A DNA stretch of 64,000 bases from Brevibacterium antiquum (GTDB lineage Bacteria; Actinomycetota; Actinomycetes; Actinomycetales; Brevibacteriaceae): NCBI RefSeq assembly GCF_016107655.1, contig NZ_JABASX010000005.1, positions 1 through 64,000 on the forward strand, written 5' to 3'. A model generated the notes under the pieces. The model was given only the letters and a program-made list of their open reading frames with translations, had not been told where the DNA came from and did not search any database. A program made the translations under genes and the position numbers. Below, piece by piece: positions 44,206-53,080 of the stretch. Position 1 is the first letter of the stretch. Every line of letters begins with the position of its first letter.

Positions 44206-44841
44206 CTACGCCCGAGCTTCGGTCGCCAGCCGCACTCCGAGTGCGATCATCACCGCGGCGCTCGTGCGATCGAGCCAGATCTTGACTCGTTCACGGGTGA
44301 GGATGCCGCGGGTACGGGTGGCAAGAAGGACGATGGCGGCGTGCCACACTGTGCCGATTGTCAGTGCGATGGCCACGAGCAGCACACCCCATCCGGCGGC
44401 CGTCGGGACTGTCGGCAGGAACTGGGGCAGGATGCTGATGTAGAAGACCCCGACCTTCGGGTTGAGGAGGTTACTGGTCATGCCGCTGCGGACCGCACTG
44501 ACAGCGCTCTGGGAGGGAAGATCGTCAGCCTCGGTGGCCGTTGCTCGGTTGCGGGGCAGCGATTTCCAGATCGCGGTGCATCCGAGCCAGACCAGATAGC
44601 AGGCTCCGGCGATCCGCACCACATCGTAGGCGACGGTGGACGCCGCCAGCAGGGCTGTGAGGCCGATGAGGCTGGCAATCGCCCAGACGGCGTGGCCCAT
44701 TTCGACTCCGATGACGGCGGCGAAGCCGGAGCGCCTGCCGTGAAGCAGCGTTGACCTGAGGACGATCATGAGATCGATCCCGGGTGTGGCAGCCCCGATC
44801 ACGGCCACAAGGGCCCATGCCAAAAGCTGGTGTGAATCCAT
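44206..44841 (-). CDS. LysE/RhtB-family exporter
   Basis: A 211-residue membrane protein with about six TM segments and the family N terminus WALVAVIGAATPGIDLMIVL, then GFAAVIGVEMGHAVWAIASL, YLVWLGCTAIW and NLLNPKVGVFYISILPQFLP. The substrate (amino acid or small amine) is unknown. It is unrelated in position to the LysE-type protein at 10 kb and has no neighbouring LysR gene. It lies 69 nt downstream of the heme oxygenase gene on the same strand. Confidence 0.9.
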   Translation of the reverse strand: MDSHQLLAWALVAVIGAATPGIDLMIVLRSTLLHGRRSGFAAVIGVEMGHAVWAIASLIGLTALLAASTVAYDVVRIAGACYLVWLGCTAIWKSLPRNRATATEADDLPSQSAVSAVRSGMTSNLLNPKVGVFYISILPQFLPTVPTAAGWGVLLVAIALTIGTVWHAAIVLLATRTRGILTRERVKIWLDRTSAAVMIALGVRLATEARA

Positions 44842-44910
44842 GTCTGTCTCTCGAACTGTTCGTCGTTGCAGCGGGGAAGCGGATTCAGCTTACATCCTCC
44901 GGTCCCGCCG

Positions 44911-45627
44911 TCAGGAGCGGCCGAGCACAGCTGCCGAGACAGGCGAAGCCGCGGGACGGGTGGCAGTGGGACCGGCAGCAGCGGGACGGGTCGACAGAGA
45001 CGTCAGCTCCGAAAGAAGTTCGCCATTGAGTTCGAACGCAGTCATCGTCTCATCGATGACGGTCTGCTCGTCCCCACCGGTGCCTGCGATGTCGTTGAGG
45101 CGCAGACGGTAGGAGTCCTTGTACGGTTTCGTCTTGCCGAGTTCGGTGAAGTCCCAAATCGTCAGTGCGCTGGCAGGAATGTCGTAGTGTCTGCCCATGA
45201 GCGCTCCGATGGCCTGCCCGCCGGAGAGATCGCCGAGGTAGCGCGTGTAGTGGTGCGCGATGACCTGCTCAGGCTTGTCGAGTTGGCCCAGATGTTGTGC
45301 ATATGCTTCGGCGCTGCGGGTGATGGGCAGGTCGACGTCGTTGAGCGCGAACTCCTCCGAGCCGGTGAGTTCCTGCAGGTCCCGGACGATGCGCTCAGCT
45401 CGGAACAGATTCGCGTCGTGAAAAGGGGCAAAGATCGGGCCCTCGGCGAACTCCCGGGACTTCGCCTCAAGTGCTGCGTAGATGACCGTGTACTGCTTGA
45501 GCAGGAGGGCGTAGGCGCGTGCGTCGAGCCTGCCCTCCATGAGATCGACCATGAAATTCGTGTGCTCGACCTCGTCGTGGATCGTGGCTGTGCTGGCCTT
45601 GAGGCGAGCTGAGAATAGTTCAGTCAT
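44911..45627 (-). CDS. hmuO: Heme oxygenase (biliverdin-producing)
   Basis: Cleaves heme to biliverdin, CO and iron. The 238-residue protein carries the proximal histidine in STATIHDEVEHTNFMVDLME (about H17) and the distal-helix glycines in YLGDLSGGQAIGALMGRHY, along with FAPFHDANLFRAERIVRDL. The C-terminal ~25 residues are a Pro/Ala/Thr-rich tail. An iron-box-like sequence sits about 75 nt upstream, in keeping with induction under iron starvation as for corynebacterial hmuO. No heme importer lies next to it. Confidence 0.93.
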   Translation of the reverse strand: MTELFSARLKASTATIHDEVEHTNFMVDLMEGRLDARAYALLLKQYTVIYAALEAKSREFAEGPIFAPFHDANLFRAERIVRDLQELTGSEEFALNDVDLPITRSAEAYAQHLGQLDKPEQVIAHHYTRYLGDLSGGQAIGALMGRHYDIPASALTIWDFTELGKTKPYKDSYRLRLNDIAGTGGDEQTVIDETMTAFELNGELLSELTSLSTRPAAAGPTATRPAASPVSAAVLGRS

Positions 45628-45702
45628 GATGTTTCCTCATTGAGAGATCGATGATCCGGAAGTGTCGTGATGGTCAGGGCTACTACAGTACTTGTTTTCA
45701 TC

Positions 45703-45721
45703 TTAGCCGAGCCTGCCCTAA
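45703..45721. promoter_or_regulatory. DtxR/IdeR-type iron box upstream of hmuO
   Basis: TTAGCCGAGCCTGCCCTAA matches the palindromic DtxR/IdeR consensus (TTAGGTTAGGCTAACCTAA) at 13 of 19 positions, including both outer TTAG/CTAA ends. On the minus strand it lies upstream of a TACTGT box that could be the hmuO -10. Confidence 0.6.
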
Positions 45722-45758
45722 CCTGCGCCCCATACCGCCGCCGCCCCCTGCCAAAGGG

Positions 45759-45764
45759 TAGGCT
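45759..45764 (+). promoter_or_regulatory. -10 box TAGGCT, leaderless start of the aldo/keto reductase gene
   Basis: TAGGCT ends 6 nt before the ATG at 45771. The same spacing is seen at other genes in the window. Confidence 0.5.
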
Positions 45765-45770
45765 GGAGCC

Positions 45771-46718
45771 ATGGAAAGAGTGCAACTTGCTGACACGAAT
45801 CTGATGGTCCACCCTCTGCATCTGGGAGGCAATCCCTTCGGTTGGGGCGCAGACCGGGATCAGAGCTTCGCAGTCCTCGACGCCTACGCCGAGGCGGGAG
45901 GAAACTTCATCGATACAGCGGATGCCTACTCCGTGTGGGTCGACGGCAACTCCGGCGGTGAGTCGGAGACCATCATCGGCGAATGGATGGCCTCGCGTGG
46001 CAACCGAGATGACATGGTCATCGCGACCAAGGTCGGAATGCACCCGAAGCACAAGGGGCTCGACCCCGCCAATATCCGCAAGTGCATCGACTCCTCCCTG
46101 CGTCGTCTCGGCACGGACCACGTCGACGTCTACTACGCCCACGTCGACGACGAGAGCGTCGATCAGGTGGCGGTGGCGGAGACCTTCGACGCCTTGGTGC
46201 GCACCGGGAAGGTCAGCTACCTCGGCGCCTCGAATTTCACCTTGGATCGCCTGCAGTCGGCGATGAAGATCAGCGCGAAGTACTCACTGGCGTGCTACCG
46301 CGTCGTCCAGGATCGGTACAACCTCGTGGCCCGCAGCGCGGTGGATGCACAGAAGCAGGCCTACCTGCGGTCCAACGGCATCGCCGAACTGCCATTCCAC
46401 TCCTTGGCCTCGGGATTCCTCACGGGAAAGCACACCGGCGGAGACTCCACCGGAAGCGTGCGCGGTGAACGCGTCGCCGACTTCCTCGACAACCAAGAGG
46501 CGCTTCGGGCTCTCGAAATCCTCGATGACGTGGCCTCGGCGCATAACGCAACCATGACCGCAACCACACTGGCCTGGCAGCTGTCACACGATTTCATTCC
46601 CTCCACCATCGCCTCGGCGCGGGTGCCCGAGCAGCTGACGGAGCTGCTCGCGGGAACCGAACTGCAGCTGGCCGAGGACGAGATCACGGCCCTCAACGAA
46701 GCATGGGTGGAAGCATGA
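45771..46718 (+). CDS. Aldo/keto reductase
   Basis: NADPH-dependent reductase with a TIM barrel, 315 residues. The catalytic tetrad is visible: Asp and Tyr in GNFIDTADAYSVW, Lys in MVIATKVGM and His in VDVYYAHVDD. Cofactor-binding residues lie in the late TIASARVPEQLTELLAG. Substrate unknown. It begins a run of overlapping genes with the SRPBCC-like protein and tsaD. Confidence 0.92.
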   Translation: MERVQLADTNLMVHPLHLGGNPFGWGADRDQSFAVLDAYAEAGGNFIDTADAYSVWVDGNSGGESETIIGEWMASRGNRDDMVIATKVGMHPKHKGLDPANIRKCIDSSLRRLGTDHVDVYYAHVDDESVDQVAVAETFDALVRTGKVSYLGASNFTLDRLQSAMKISAKYSLACYRVVQDRYNLVARSAVDAQKQAYLRSNGIAELPFHSLASGFLTGKHTGGDSTGSVRGERVADFLDNQEALRALEILDDVASAHNATMTATTLAWQLSHDFIPSTIASARVPEQLTELLAGTELQLAEDEITALNEAWVEA

Positions 46719-47314
46719 CGAGCACGAGTCCACGCCTTGTGAAATGGGAGAATGGCACCGATCTTGTCATCGAACTGCCGCTGGCGGTCGACATTGCGAC
46801 CGTCTGGTCCAAGCTCGTCGACAGTGAGACCGCTGGCTCCTGGTTCGCCTCCTTCGCAATCGGCGAGGCAGCTGGCGAAACTGACAGTGCCAAGACCGGC
46901 GGCGATGACAGCGATGACGCTGCCGGCGACGGTGGAGAGTCCAACCCCGCGATCACGTTCGACCTCGGAGAAACCCAGCTGCATGGCGAGATCCTCAGCT
47001 ACGAGGTCGAGGATCATGTTCTCGTCGAACTCGAGGACTTCGGCGTGCTGGGAATCCAACTGCTTGCTCTTGAGCTCACAGACGGGGACGCAACCCTTCT
47101 GGTCTTCACCCAGTCTGCGCCCGACGCTGAGAGCGCGCGCCTCAAAGCCGCGGACTTCGGCCCGATGTGGGATACCCACATGCGCCTGTTCGCTCGGGCA
47201 CTTGGACTCGAAGCTGTCGAGGTCGAGGAGGCAGAACTGCTCGCACTCTATGCGGACCTCGAACTTGAGGACAGCGAAGTCGACGACAGCGAGGACGGGG
47301 CGAACGAGGCATGA
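46715..47314 (+). CDS. SRPBCC/START-like protein with acidic insert
   Basis: About 199 residues. The N-terminal [19 protein letters not shown], then [18 protein letters not shown], and the C-terminal [12 protein letters not shown] fit a polyketide-cyclase/AHSA1 (SRPBCC) fold with an acidic loop ([16 protein letters not shown]) inserted at about residue 55-70 and an acidic C-terminal tail. Such proteins bind hydrophobic ligands or partner proteins; no function is assigned. It is translation-coupled at both ends (ATGA) to the aldo/keto reductase and tsaD. Confidence 0.7.
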   Translation: MTSTSPRLVKWENGTDLVIELPLAVDIATVWSKLVDSETAGSWFASFAIGEAAGETDSAKTGGDDSDDAAGDGGESNPAITFDLGETQLHGEILSYEVEDHVLVELEDFGVLGIQLLALELTDGDATLLVFTQSAPDAESARLKAADFGPMWDTHMRLFARALGLEAVEVEEAELLALYADLELEDSEVDDSEDGANEA

Positions 47315-48390
47315 GCGAACCCCTGGTGCTGGGCATCGAATCCTCGTGCGACGAGACCGGAGTCGGAATCGTTCGGGGCCGGACGCTGCTGACCAACACG
47401 GTCTCCTCCTCGATGGATGAACACGTACGCTTCGGCGGCGTGGTCCCCGAGGTCGCCTCACGCGCACACGTCCAGGCCATCGGACCGGCCATCGCCTCGG
47501 CCTGCGATCAGGCAGACATCGCGCTGAGTGACCTCGACGCCATCTCCGTGACCGCTGGCCCAGGCCTCAGCGGTGCGCTGATGGTCGGAGTCGGTGCCGC
47601 CAAGGGCCTCGCCGCGGCGCTCAACCTGCCGCTCTACGGGGTCAACCACCTTGCCGCACATGTGGCGGTGGACCTCATCGCCACCGACGTCGACGGCCTG
47701 ACCACGCCGACCATCGCACTCCTCGTCTCCGGTGGGCACACCGAGATCCTGCGCATCGGCGATGTCGTCGATGACATCGAACTCATCGGCGCCACGATCG
47801 ACGATGCCGCCGGCGAAGCCTTCGACAAAACCGCACGGCTGCTGGGGCTCAACTACCCGGGTGGGCCGAACATCTCCAAGGCCGCTCTCGGGCAGCTCGA
47901 CGGAAGCGGAATTCCCGGTGACCGCACCGCCGTGAAGTTTCCCCGCGGACTGGCGAAGAAGCAGGATCTGCGCGATCCCGAACGTCGCTTCAACTTCTCG
48001 TTCTCCGGACTCAAGACCGCCGCCCTGCGGGAAGTCACGAAGGCCGAAACACTGGGAACGGACCTGCGGGTCGCCGACATCGCAGCAGGATTCGAGGACG
48101 CCGTCGTCGACGTCCTCGCGACCAAGACCCTGCTGGCGGCGGCCGACACCGGAATCAGCCACGTCGTCCTCGGCGGGGGAGTCGCCGCGAACTCCCACCT
48201 GCGCGCTGTCCTCGGAGCCAGATGCGCCGAGGCGGGGGTGGAGCTGAGGGTACCGCCGTTGAGTCTGTGCACGGACAACGGAGCCATGGTCGCAGCTCTC
48301 GGTGCCGAACTCGTCCGCCGTGGAATCGGACCCAGCGACCTGTCATTTGCCGCAGTCTCTTCATTGGATGTCGATCATGTCCTCGTCTGA
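47311..48390 (+). CDS. tsaD: tRNA N6-adenosine threonylcarbamoyltransferase
   Basis: Catalytic subunit that transfers threonylcarbamoyl to A37 of tRNA. The 359-residue protein has [18 protein letters not shown], the metal-binding [50 protein letters not shown] and [17 protein letters not shown]. Normally tsaD sits next to rimI; here 3.2 kb with exporter, heme oxygenase, reductase and SRPBCC genes separates them. Confidence 0.97.
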   Translation: MSEPLVLGIESSCDETGVGIVRGRTLLTNTVSSSMDEHVRFGGVVPEVASRAHVQAIGPAIASACDQADIALSDLDAISVTAGPGLSGALMVGVGAAKGLAAALNLPLYGVNHLAAHVAVDLIATDVDGLTTPTIALLVSGGHTEILRIGDVVDDIELIGATIDDAAGEAFDKTARLLGLNYPGGPNISKAALGQLDGSGIPGDRTAVKFPRGLAKKQDLRDPERRFNFSFSGLKTAALREVTKAETLGTDLRVADIAAGFEDAVVDVLATKTLLAAADTGISHVVLGGGVAANSHLRAVLGARCAEAGVELRVPPLSLCTDNGAMVAALGAELVRRGIGPSDLSFAAVSSLDVDHVLV

Positions 48391-48964
48391 CCCGAACGCC
48401 GGCGACCAGAACGCCTACACACACGAACGCAGCGGTGCCTCACGCGATGAGACCGCGTACGGTCCGAACTCGAAGGATCTGCCGGACTACCTGCCGCCTC
48501 GGCGATCAGGCGATGGATGGACTCTCGGCTCGGACGGGAAGAAGCACTGGGGGCTCAACGGGGCAGCAGGGCTGATGCTGCTTGACCCTGCGCAGGGGAT
48601 CCTCATGCAGCACCGCGCCCTGTGGTCGGTTGAGGGAGGAACCTGGGGCTTCCCCGGCGGCGCCCGTGACCTGGGCGAATCCGCTCTCGACGCGGCCGTC
48701 CGCGAGTCCTGGGAAGAAGCAGGTGTCCCCGACAGTGACGCCTCGGGCATCGAAGTCCTCGAGACCCATGTCCTCGACCTCGGGGACTGGTCGTACACGA
48801 CGGTCATCGCCCGGGCCCTGCGTCATCTCGAACCGGTTATCAGCGATCCTGAGAGCATCGAGCTCGCCTGGGTGCCGATCGACGAGCTCACGGATCTCAA
48901 GCTGCACTCCGGTGTCGCTGCGTCCCTGCCGGAATTGCTGGAGCTCCTGCGCCCCTACCTGTGA
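48377..48964 (+). CDS. NUDIX hydrolase
   Basis: Hydrolase of nucleoside diphosphate derivatives, about 195 residues. The Nudix box is [20 protein letters not shown] followed by EAGV, which fits GX5EX7REUXEEXGU. The first ~45 residues are polar and variable. The frame runs back to 48302; I start at ATG 48377, just inside the tsaD end (14-nt overlap), with ATG 48368 as an alternative. Confidence 0.88.
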   Translation: MSSSDPNAGDQNAYTHERSGASRDETAYGPNSKDLPDYLPPRRSGDGWTLGSDGKKHWGLNGAAGLMLLDPAQGILMQHRALWSVEGGTWGFPGGARDLGESALDAAVRESWEEAGVPDSDASGIEVLETHVLDLGDWSYTTVIARALRHLEPVISDPESIELAWVPIDELTDLKLHSGVAASLPELLELLRPYL

Positions 48965-49010
48965 GTCGCGGCCGCTGACGGGCTGCAACGGACCCCGACG
49001 ACGGCTTCAT

Positions 49011-49078
49011 CGACAAACGGGGCCAGCGTCCATAAACGCGTTTGGGCGTGCGTATCTCGACGCTTGACCCGTTTATCG
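49011..49078. other. Structured intergenic element with long imperfect inverted repeat
   Basis: Arms at 49011-49030 and 49059-49078 match at 17 of 20 positions. The 28-nt spacer contains the perfect palindrome AAACGCGTTT (49034-49043). AAACG/CGTTT words occur in both arms and in the centre. Lying between convergent NUDIX and carboxylate-amine ligase genes, it may be a terminator, an ncRNA or a protein-binding site; there is no T-run. Confidence 0.6.
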
Positions 49079-49113
49079 GTGGGAGGGTGCGGTGGGCTCG
49101 CGGTCCGAAGACC

Positions 49114-50241
49114 TCAGGTATACGAGGTGCGCAGGTCGCTGATCAGGGAACGAGTCACCTCGGTGAGTGATTCGCTGTCCGTGAACACGTTCTGCAGCCG
49201 CTGGTAGGGCACACCACGGTCGATGATCGACGTGATGGAGTTCAGTTCGTCGACGCAGCCCAGTCGCTGTGCCACCGGGGCCAGGCGCGTGACCTCATCG
49301 GCCAGGCATTCGGTGACCAGGCGTTCATCGGCTTCGGCGTTCTCGATGATGATGGCGTCCATGCCGTAACGGGCGGCACGCCATTTGTTCTCGTCGTGGA
49401 ACCAGTCCGGCATCGTCGGCAGGGTCTCACCGGCATCGAGGCGAGCGGAGAAGTCGTCGACGATGCACTGGATGAGGGCCGTGATCGCAGTGATCTCCTC
49501 GAGCGTGGGCAGGCCGTCGCAGACCCTGACCTCAACGGTTCCCCAATTCGGGGCGGGACGAATATCCCAGCGGATCTCATTGATGTTGTCGATGATGCCG
49601 GTGGTGAGCATGTCGGCAACGTACTTCTCGTAGTCCGACCACGCCTCGAACTGGAACGGCAGTCCCGCGGTCGGCAGCTGCTGGAACATCATCGCCCGGT
49701 TCGACGCGTAACCGGTGTCGGTCCCGCCCCAGAAGGGTGATGATGCGCTCAGCGCCTGAAGGTGGGGGACGTAGGCGAGGAGGGCGTTGACGATCGGCAG
49801 CACCTTGTCGCGGGAGTCGATTCCGACGTGGACGTGGACGCCGAAGATGAGCATGTTCCGACCCCACCACTGGGTGCGGTCGACGAGCTCGAGGTAGCGA
49901 TCCTTGGCGCGAACCTCCTGGGACTGCCACTGGGCGAACGGGTGCGTGCCGGCGGACATGAGTTCGATCCCACGGTCCTCGGTGAGCGTGCGCAGGGCAC
50001 CCATGGACGCGGCCAGATCCTCGGCGATTCCGGAAACCTGCTTGTGGACACCGGTGACGAGTTCGATCGTGTTCGTGAGCATCTCACCCACGATCCGCTT
50101 CTCGAACTCGGGTGCACGCTGCGCGACATCGGCGAGGAGAACCTCCGCGGCGGAAGTCAGATCAAGACTGTCTCCGTCCAACAGAGCCAGTTCCCATTCG
50201 ACTCCGATGGTGGAGCGGGGTGAGCGTGCGAAATCGACCAT
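49114..50241 (-). CDS. GCS2-type carboxylate-amine ligase (glutamate--cysteine ligase-like)
   Basis: About 375 residues of the GCS2 family (YbdK/EgtA-like), which joins glutamate or another acid to an amine with ATP. It starts MVDFARSPRSTIGVEWELAL, and shows SAGTHPFAQWQSQEVRAKDR, FGVHVHVGIDSRDKVLPIVN, SASSPFWGGTDTGYASNRAM and WGTVEVRVCDGLPTLEEI. I chose ATG 50241, because a TATGAT box ends 6 nt upstream; the frame reaches 50301 without support. The true product is unknown; members act in thiol or ergothioneine synthesis. Confidence 0.85.
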   Translation of the reverse strand: MVDFARSPRSTIGVEWELALLDGDSLDLTSAAEVLLADVAQRAPEFEKRIVGEMLTNTIELVTGVHKQVSGIAEDLAASMGALRTLTEDRGIELMSAGTHPFAQWQSQEVRAKDRYLELVDRTQWWGRNMLIFGVHVHVGIDSRDKVLPIVNALLAYVPHLQALSASSPFWGGTDTGYASNRAMMFQQLPTAGLPFQFEAWSDYEKYVADMLTTGIIDNINEIRWDIRPAPNWGTVEVRVCDGLPTLEEITAITALIQCIVDDFSARLDAGETLPTMPDWFHDENKWRAARYGMDAIIIENAEADERLVTECLADEVTRLAPVAQRLGCVDELNSITSIIDRGVPYQRLQNVFTDSESLTEVTRSLISDLRTSYT

Positions 50242-50247
50242 GGGTCG

Positions 50248-50253
50248 ATCATA
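50248..50253 (-). promoter_or_regulatory. -10 box TATGAT, leaderless start of the GCS2-type ligase gene
   Basis: On the minus strand TATGAT is followed by six nucleotides (CGACCC) and then the ATG at 50241. Confidence 0.5.
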
Positions 50254-50303
50254 GTATTCCGCGCCGGGTTTTCTGGCTTCTGACCGTTTATCGGCCGTCA
50301 CAT

Positions 50304-51401
50304 TCAGGCCGCATGCTCACTCTCGTCAGACAGTCGTGCACCGGCTTGCGAATCGAAGAGGTGGAGGCGCGAGAGCTCCGGGACGACTCTGACCATGTCG
50401 CCTCTGGCCACGCCCGTGCGCCCACTGACCCTGGCGACGATCAGTTTGTCATCGCTGCCGGTCGTCGCCCGACCATGCACGTAGGCATCGGCACCGAGCT
50501 CTTCGATCAGATCCACACTGATTTCCAAGCCGCCGGTCGGCTCGATGCGGAAGTCCTCCGGTCGAATTCCGGCCGTCACCCGATCAGCTGTGAGCTCCGA
50601 GAGCTGCGCGCGGCTCAATCGGATCTCGGACTCGCCGAGGTGCAGCGCCCCATCCTGGAGCGGAAGGTCAATGAGGTTCATCGCCGGAGAGCCCATGAAA
50701 CCTGCGACGAAGAGGTTGGCGGGGCGGTCGTAGAGGGCCCGCGGAGTGTCCACCTGCTGCAGCCTTCCGTCAGCGAGCACTGCGACGCGATCGCCCATCG
50801 TCATCGCCTCGACCTGGTCGTGGGTGACGTAGACCGTGGTGACGCCGAGGCGGCGGGTGAGGGAGGCGATCTGTGCACGTGTCTGGACCCGCAGTTTGGC
50901 ATCGAGGTTGGACAGCGGTTCGTCCATGAGGAACACCTGCGGAGAGCGCACGATGGCGCGTCCCATGGCCACGCGCTGCCGTTGCCCGCCGGAGAGGGCC
51001 TTCGGCTTCCGATCGAGGTAGGGTTCGAGGTCGAGCAGCTGAGCGGCCTCACGAACTCGCTCATTGCGTTCGGCCTTGCCCACACCGGCGATCTTGAGAG
51101 CGAAGGCCATGTTCTCTCCGACGCTCATATGTGGGTAGAGCGCATAGTTCTGGAACACCATCGCGATGTCGCGTTCGCGAGGAGAGACCCCGGTGACATC
51201 GTCCTCGCCGATTCTGATGTGCCCGCCGTCGACGGGTTCGAGGCCTGCGAGCATGCGCAGAGTCGTGGACTTTCCGCAGCCTGAGGGACCGACCAGGACG
51301 AGGAACTCGCCATCGGCGATATCGAGGCTGATCTCGTTGACCGATGGAGTCAGCGCCTCAGGGTACTGACGCATTGCCTTATCGAAAGTGACTGTTGCCA
51401 T
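50304..51401 (-). CDS. Carbohydrate ABC transporter ATPase (UgpC/MsmK/SmoK type)
   Basis: About 365 residues. The ATPase domain has Walker A VLVGPSGCGKSTTLRMLAGL, signature ALSGGQRQRVAMGRAIV, Walker B VFLMDEPLSNLD and VYVTHDQVEAMTMGD, followed by the C-terminal OB-fold (TOBE) domain typical of sugar and polyol importers (VTAGIRPEDFRIEP). It should power the binding protein and permeases encoded on the opposite strand at 54-57 kb. ATG 51401 is 8 nt after xylB; a TTG at 51413 is an alternative. Confidence 0.93.
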   Translation of the reverse strand: MATVTFDKAMRQYPEALTPSVNEISLDIADGEFLVLVGPSGCGKSTTLRMLAGLEPVDGGHIRIGEDDVTGVSPRERDIAMVFQNYALYPHMSVGENMAFALKIAGVGKAERNERVREAAQLLDLEPYLDRKPKALSGGQRQRVAMGRAIVRSPQVFLMDEPLSNLDAKLRVQTRAQIASLTRRLGVTTVYVTHDQVEAMTMGDRVAVLADGRLQQVDTPRALYDRPANLFVAGFMGSPAMNLIDLPLQDGALHLGESEIRLSRAQLSELTADRVTAGIRPEDFRIEPTGGLEISVDLIEELGADAYVHGRATTGSDDKLIVARVSGRTGVARGDMVRVVPELSRLHLFDSQAGARLSDESEHAA

Positions 51402-51409
51402 GGTGAATC

Positions 51410-53080
51410 TCAACCTTCCACGGGTGTATGGGCACCCGACGATCCGCGGTGATCATTGTCTGAGTTCTCGTCGGCGCGAGTGGTGTCGCCGGTGATTGTG
51501 GTGGTAGCTGTGTCGCCGTTGACGCCGGCATCGGGCGCGACGCCGGCATCGGGAGGGACGCCGGCATCGGGCGCGACGCTGGCATCGGGCGCGACGCTGG
51601 TGTGGGCGTAAGAGCGGTACTGCTCGCGTACACGCGATGGTCTCGGGTGCAGAGTCGCGACGAGCTCGACCTGCCACCTCGGCGAGGTTCCGGTCAGTGT
51701 CCAGGCCGCTTGCCGGGCGGCCCCGATGGCCACGTACTCGGCCTGTTCGGGGACGTCGATGGGAACGGTGAAGATATCTCTGGCCACCTCTCGCACTGCT
51801 GGGTTGCGGGCTGCCCCGCCGATGAGGAGCAGCCGTTCGACGCTCAGGCCCTGTCGCAGCACCGCCTCGAGTCCGTCGGCCAGTCCGCACAGCATGCCCT
51901 CGACGAACGCCCGAGCGACATTCTCCGGGGACGAATTCGCCACGGTCATCCCCTCCAGACGGGCTGTCGCATCCGGAAGATTGGGGGTGCGCTCGCCCTC
52001 GAAATAGGGGACGAGGGTGAGGCCGTTCGCCCCAGGTGCCGAGGCCAGTGCCAGCGCAGCCACGTCGGTATGACTGGCGCGCAGCAGCACTGCCGCGGAG
52101 TCGAGGACGCGGGCGGCATTGAGCGTGGCGACGAGCGGAAGGCGCCCACCGTCGGCCGAGGCGAATCCGGCGACCATTCCCGAAGGATCGTTGATCTCCA
52201 GTCGCGTCGGACTGAAGACTGTGCCCGAGGTTCCGATCGAGATGACGACATCGCCCGGGCCTGCTCCGAGTCCGAGTGCCGCCGCCGCATTGTCCCCGGC
52301 GCCGGGGCCGACGAGGATGCCTTCGGGGGTGTGACCGGCACTCTCGTGGGGCCCGAGGACACGAGGCAGGACGACGGGAGCGGTATGTGGTGTGCTGTCG
52401 GGGTCCCAGTGGGCATCGGGTCCGGCTGCTTCCCGTGCTGTGGCGCCGAATGCCGCGTGGAAGAGTTCGAAGTCGTAGCGACCGGTGATCGCGGAGAAGT
52501 ACGCAGTTCCGCTGGCGTCGGATGCATCGGTGACGAGCGCCTCGAGGTCAGGGCCCCGTGGGGCGGATGAGCTGCTTGGTCCGCAGCCCAACAGCCGCCA
52601 GGTCAACCAGTCGTGGGGCAGTGCCACGGCTGCCACGCGGGAGGCATTGTCGGGTTCATGATCGCGCAGCCACCGCAGCTTGGCCCCGGTGAAGGATGCA
52701 ACAGGAACGATGCCGGCCCGGTCGACGAACTCATCTGCTCCGATCTCGGCGATGAGTGCCCGTGCTGCCGCGTCGCTGCGCAGATCGTTCCACAGCAGAG
52801 CGTCGCGGATGACCTGCCCGTGACTGTCGAGAGTGATGAGGCCGTGCTGCTGTCCGCTGATGCTGACGGCGGCGACGTCAGCGAATCCACCTGCGGCAGA
52901 GATCGCCTCCTGCAGGGCCGACCACCAGGCTTCGGGATCGACCTCCGTCCCGACGGGGTGCGGGGCCGATCCGCTGCGCAGAACCTCACCTGTGGCGGGA
53001 TCGACGATGACGACCTTGCAGCTCTGGGTCGAGGAATCCACGCCGGCGACCAGTTCGCGCGGTTCGAGGTCGGCGGCCAT
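51410..53080 (-). CDS. xylB: Xylulokinase
   Basis: FGGY-family kinase that phosphorylates D-xylulose. The core begins LVAGVDSSTQSCKVVIVDPA, with VAAVSISGQQHGLITLDSHG, RDALLWNDLRSD, LPHDWLTWRLLG and ISIGTSGTVFSP. I start at ATG 53080, 1 nt overlapping the regulator stop; the frame extends to 53449 inside the regulator without support. About 556 residues; the C terminus is extended by ~50 residues with PDAGVAPDAGV-type repeats and a Thr/Asp-rich end. Confidence 0.92.
   Translation of the reverse strand: MAADLEPRELVAGVDSSTQSCKVVIVDPATGEVLRSGSAPHPVGTEVDPEAWWSALQEAISAAGGFADVAAVSISGQQHGLITLDSHGQVIRDALLWNDLRSDAAARALIAEIGADEFVDRAGIVPVASFTGAKLRWLRDHEPDNASRVAAVALPHDWLTWRLLGCGPSSSSAPRGPDLEALVTDASDASGTAYFSAITGRYDFELFHAAFGATAREAAGPDAHWDPDSTPHTAPVVLPRVLGPHESAGHTPEGILVGPGAGDNAAAALGLGAGPGDVVISIGTSGTVFSPTRLEINDPSGMVAGFASADGGRLPLVATLNAARVLDSAAVLLRASHTDVAALALASAPGANGLTLVPYFEGERTPNLPDATARLEGMTVANSSPENVARAFVEGMLCGLADGLEAVLRQGLSVERLLLIGGAARNPAVREVARDIFTVPIDVPEQAEYVAIGAARQAAWTLTGTSPRWQVELVATLHPRPSRVREQYRSYAHTSVAPDASVAPDAGVPPDAGVAPDAGVNGDTATTTITGDTTRADENSDNDHRGSSGAHTPVEG
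51521..51610. repeat. 18-bp in-frame tandem repeat, four to five units, at the xylB 3' end
   Basis: GACGCCGGCATCGGGCGC and copies start at 51521, 51539, 51557 and 51575, with a degraded fifth at 51593. On the minus strand they encode (A/P)PDA(G/S)V units in the C-terminal tail. Confidence 0.92.
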
